14,821 nucleotides of DNA from an uncultured Caulobacterales bacterium (GTDB taxonomy: Bacteria > Pseudomonadota > Alphaproteobacteria > Caulobacterales > Maricaulaceae), in NCBI GenBank assembly GCA_938007945.1, contig CALLME010000035.1, positions 1 to 14,821 of the forward strand, given 5' to 3'. A program made the translations under genes and the position numbers. Under the pieces are notes generated by a model. The model was not told where the DNA came from. It made no database searches and was given only the letters and a program-made list of their open reading frames with translations. Positions 14,176 through 14,821 of this stretch are shown here, piece after piece; within the stretch, counting starts at the first letter, position 1, and every line of letters begins with the position of its first letter.

Positions 14176-14220
14176 GTCATCCCGGCTCAGTGTTTGCTTG
14201 CAAGCACAAAAGCCGGGACC
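14176..14220. repeat. Dispersed palindromic repeat, GTCATCCCGGC type
   Basis: GTCATCCCGGCT opens the element and AGCCGGGACC closes it; CCCGGCT (14181-14187) pairs perfectly with AGCCGGG (14211-14217). The interior holds a perfect 12-base palindrome TGCTTGCAAGCA (14195-14206). It is of the GTCATCCCGGC...GCCGGGA kind that I recall as widespread between alphaproteobacterial genes. It sits 19 bases after the previous repeat and runs into the stop codon of the next gene. Confidence 0.8.
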
Positions 14221-14821
14221 TAACGGATTGAATCCGAATTCGAAAATCTGTTTCCACCAAAATATAATATTATCAGTTTTTTTTCATAGCTTGGGTCATC
14301 CTCATGATGTGGAAGAACCTCTTCCTCTAAACCCGATATGTCCAAAAAAAGTTTTTTATTGGACTCAACCTGTATTCCGTTTGGCCAGCATTCTGTATCC
14401 CAGCCGTAAAAGTTCAATTCAAACAAATCATTGTTTCGAAAAATTTGTGTGAAATTTGCGTGGTCTTCAAATGTGCTTTTTTGAATGAGGTTTCCCTTAA
14501 GTTGAACACTCAAAGGAATATAATTTTTTCGTTCTGACTTAGAACTTTCGTATTTGAGCGAATAAATGGAGTTGTCATTACGAAAATAGAAAGATATCGA
14601 ATCCAACTGACCGCTATCTATGTCAAAGAAAAATTCAGTGTGGCCAAATGGAGTGGAGTAGTCTTTCATTAGATGTGCGGAAAATTCAGTGGTTCCATCG
14701 AAGCCTTTCCCCATTATTGCTTCAACATCGGATAGGGTTTTAGTTCCCGTAAAAAGATTCTTCTTGCCTACACATAGATCATAAATATCAATTACTAATT
14801 CACAGGTCACCGCGACGCCAT
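14220..14821 (-). CDS. Hypothetical protein, A+T-rich orphan (N-terminus uncertain)
   Basis: The frame is open from the window edge to a TAG at 14222-14220. A GTG at 14810 would give 196 residues, but the frame continues to the edge, so the true start may lie outside. I do not recognise a family. The product is acidic and soluble, without signal peptide or membrane segment. It contains LSDVEAIMGKGFDG early on, then PFGHTEFFFD and LDSISFYFR, a strand-rich pattern seen in small immunity-like and uncharacterised proteins; this is only an impression. The gene is visibly richer in A+T than all its neighbours and ends inside a dispersed repeat, which suggests recent acquisition. It converges on thpR. 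Confidence 0.65.
   Translation of the reverse strand, partial: GVAVTCELVIDIYDLCVGKKNLFTGTKTLSDVEAIMGKGFDGTTEFSAHLMKDYSTPFGHTEFFFDIDSGQLDSISFYFRNDNSIYSLKYESSKSERKNYIPLSVQLKGNLIQKSTFEDHANFTQIFRNNDLFELNFYGWDTECWPNGIQVESNKKLFLDISGLEEEVLPHHEDDPSYEKKLIILYFGGNRFSNSDSIR

Overview
The window looks like chromosomal DNA from an alphaproteobacterium of moderate G+C content. Evidence: a DUF2794 gene (a family I know only from alphaproteobacteria) next to a DUF1223 gene, a HerA-like DUF853 ATPase, a Tas-type aldo-keto reductase, and two intergenic palindromic repeat types common in this class. Gene content and protein style suggest a marine stalked-type lineage (Hyphomonadaceae/Maricaulales-like), but that is inference. 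I see no rRNA, tRNA, CRISPR array, insertion sequence, phage gene or replication origin.

Layout. 1-213 is the C-terminal end of an unidentified protein on the + strand. 214-4110 is a minus-strand operon glmS > galU > AGE-family epimerase, which makes glucosamine-6-phosphate and UDP-glucose and probably interconverts a sugar for envelope or exopolysaccharide synthesis. 4298-5299 (+) is a sterol desaturase/fatty acid hydroxylase family membrane protein. 5313-7061 (-) is a PhoD-type alkaline phosphatase with a twin-arginine signal, and 7235-8740 (-) is a HerA-like ATPase. 8836-9942 (+) is an AI-2E/PerM-type permease, followed by a secreted DUF1223 thioredoxin-like protein (10027-10713). A 388-base gap then holds a strongly structured, possibly riboswitch-like element and a cluster of operator-like repeats, before a DUF2794 gene (11102-11488). 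A bidirectional terminator separates it from a Bax inhibitor-1 family protein (11561-12283, -). Next come an aldo-keto reductase and an RNA 2',3'-cyclic phosphodiesterase in one operon (12407-14017, +). The right end carries two dispersed-repeat palindromes and an A+T-rich orphan gene (14220-edge, -).

Most of the window is ordinary housekeeping and envelope metabolism. The parts worth a second look are: (i) three genes whose best promoter places the start codon at or next to +1, suggesting leaderless mRNAs; (ii) the 10754-10932 element, with three perfect stems and several cobalamin-riboswitch-like segments in the right order but no B12 gene nearby; (iii) three copies of AATTACGG around the DUF2794 promoter; (iv) a Bax inhibitor-1 homologue lacking both conserved aspartates; and (v) a repeat palindrome that supplies the stop codon of the A+T-rich orphan gene.
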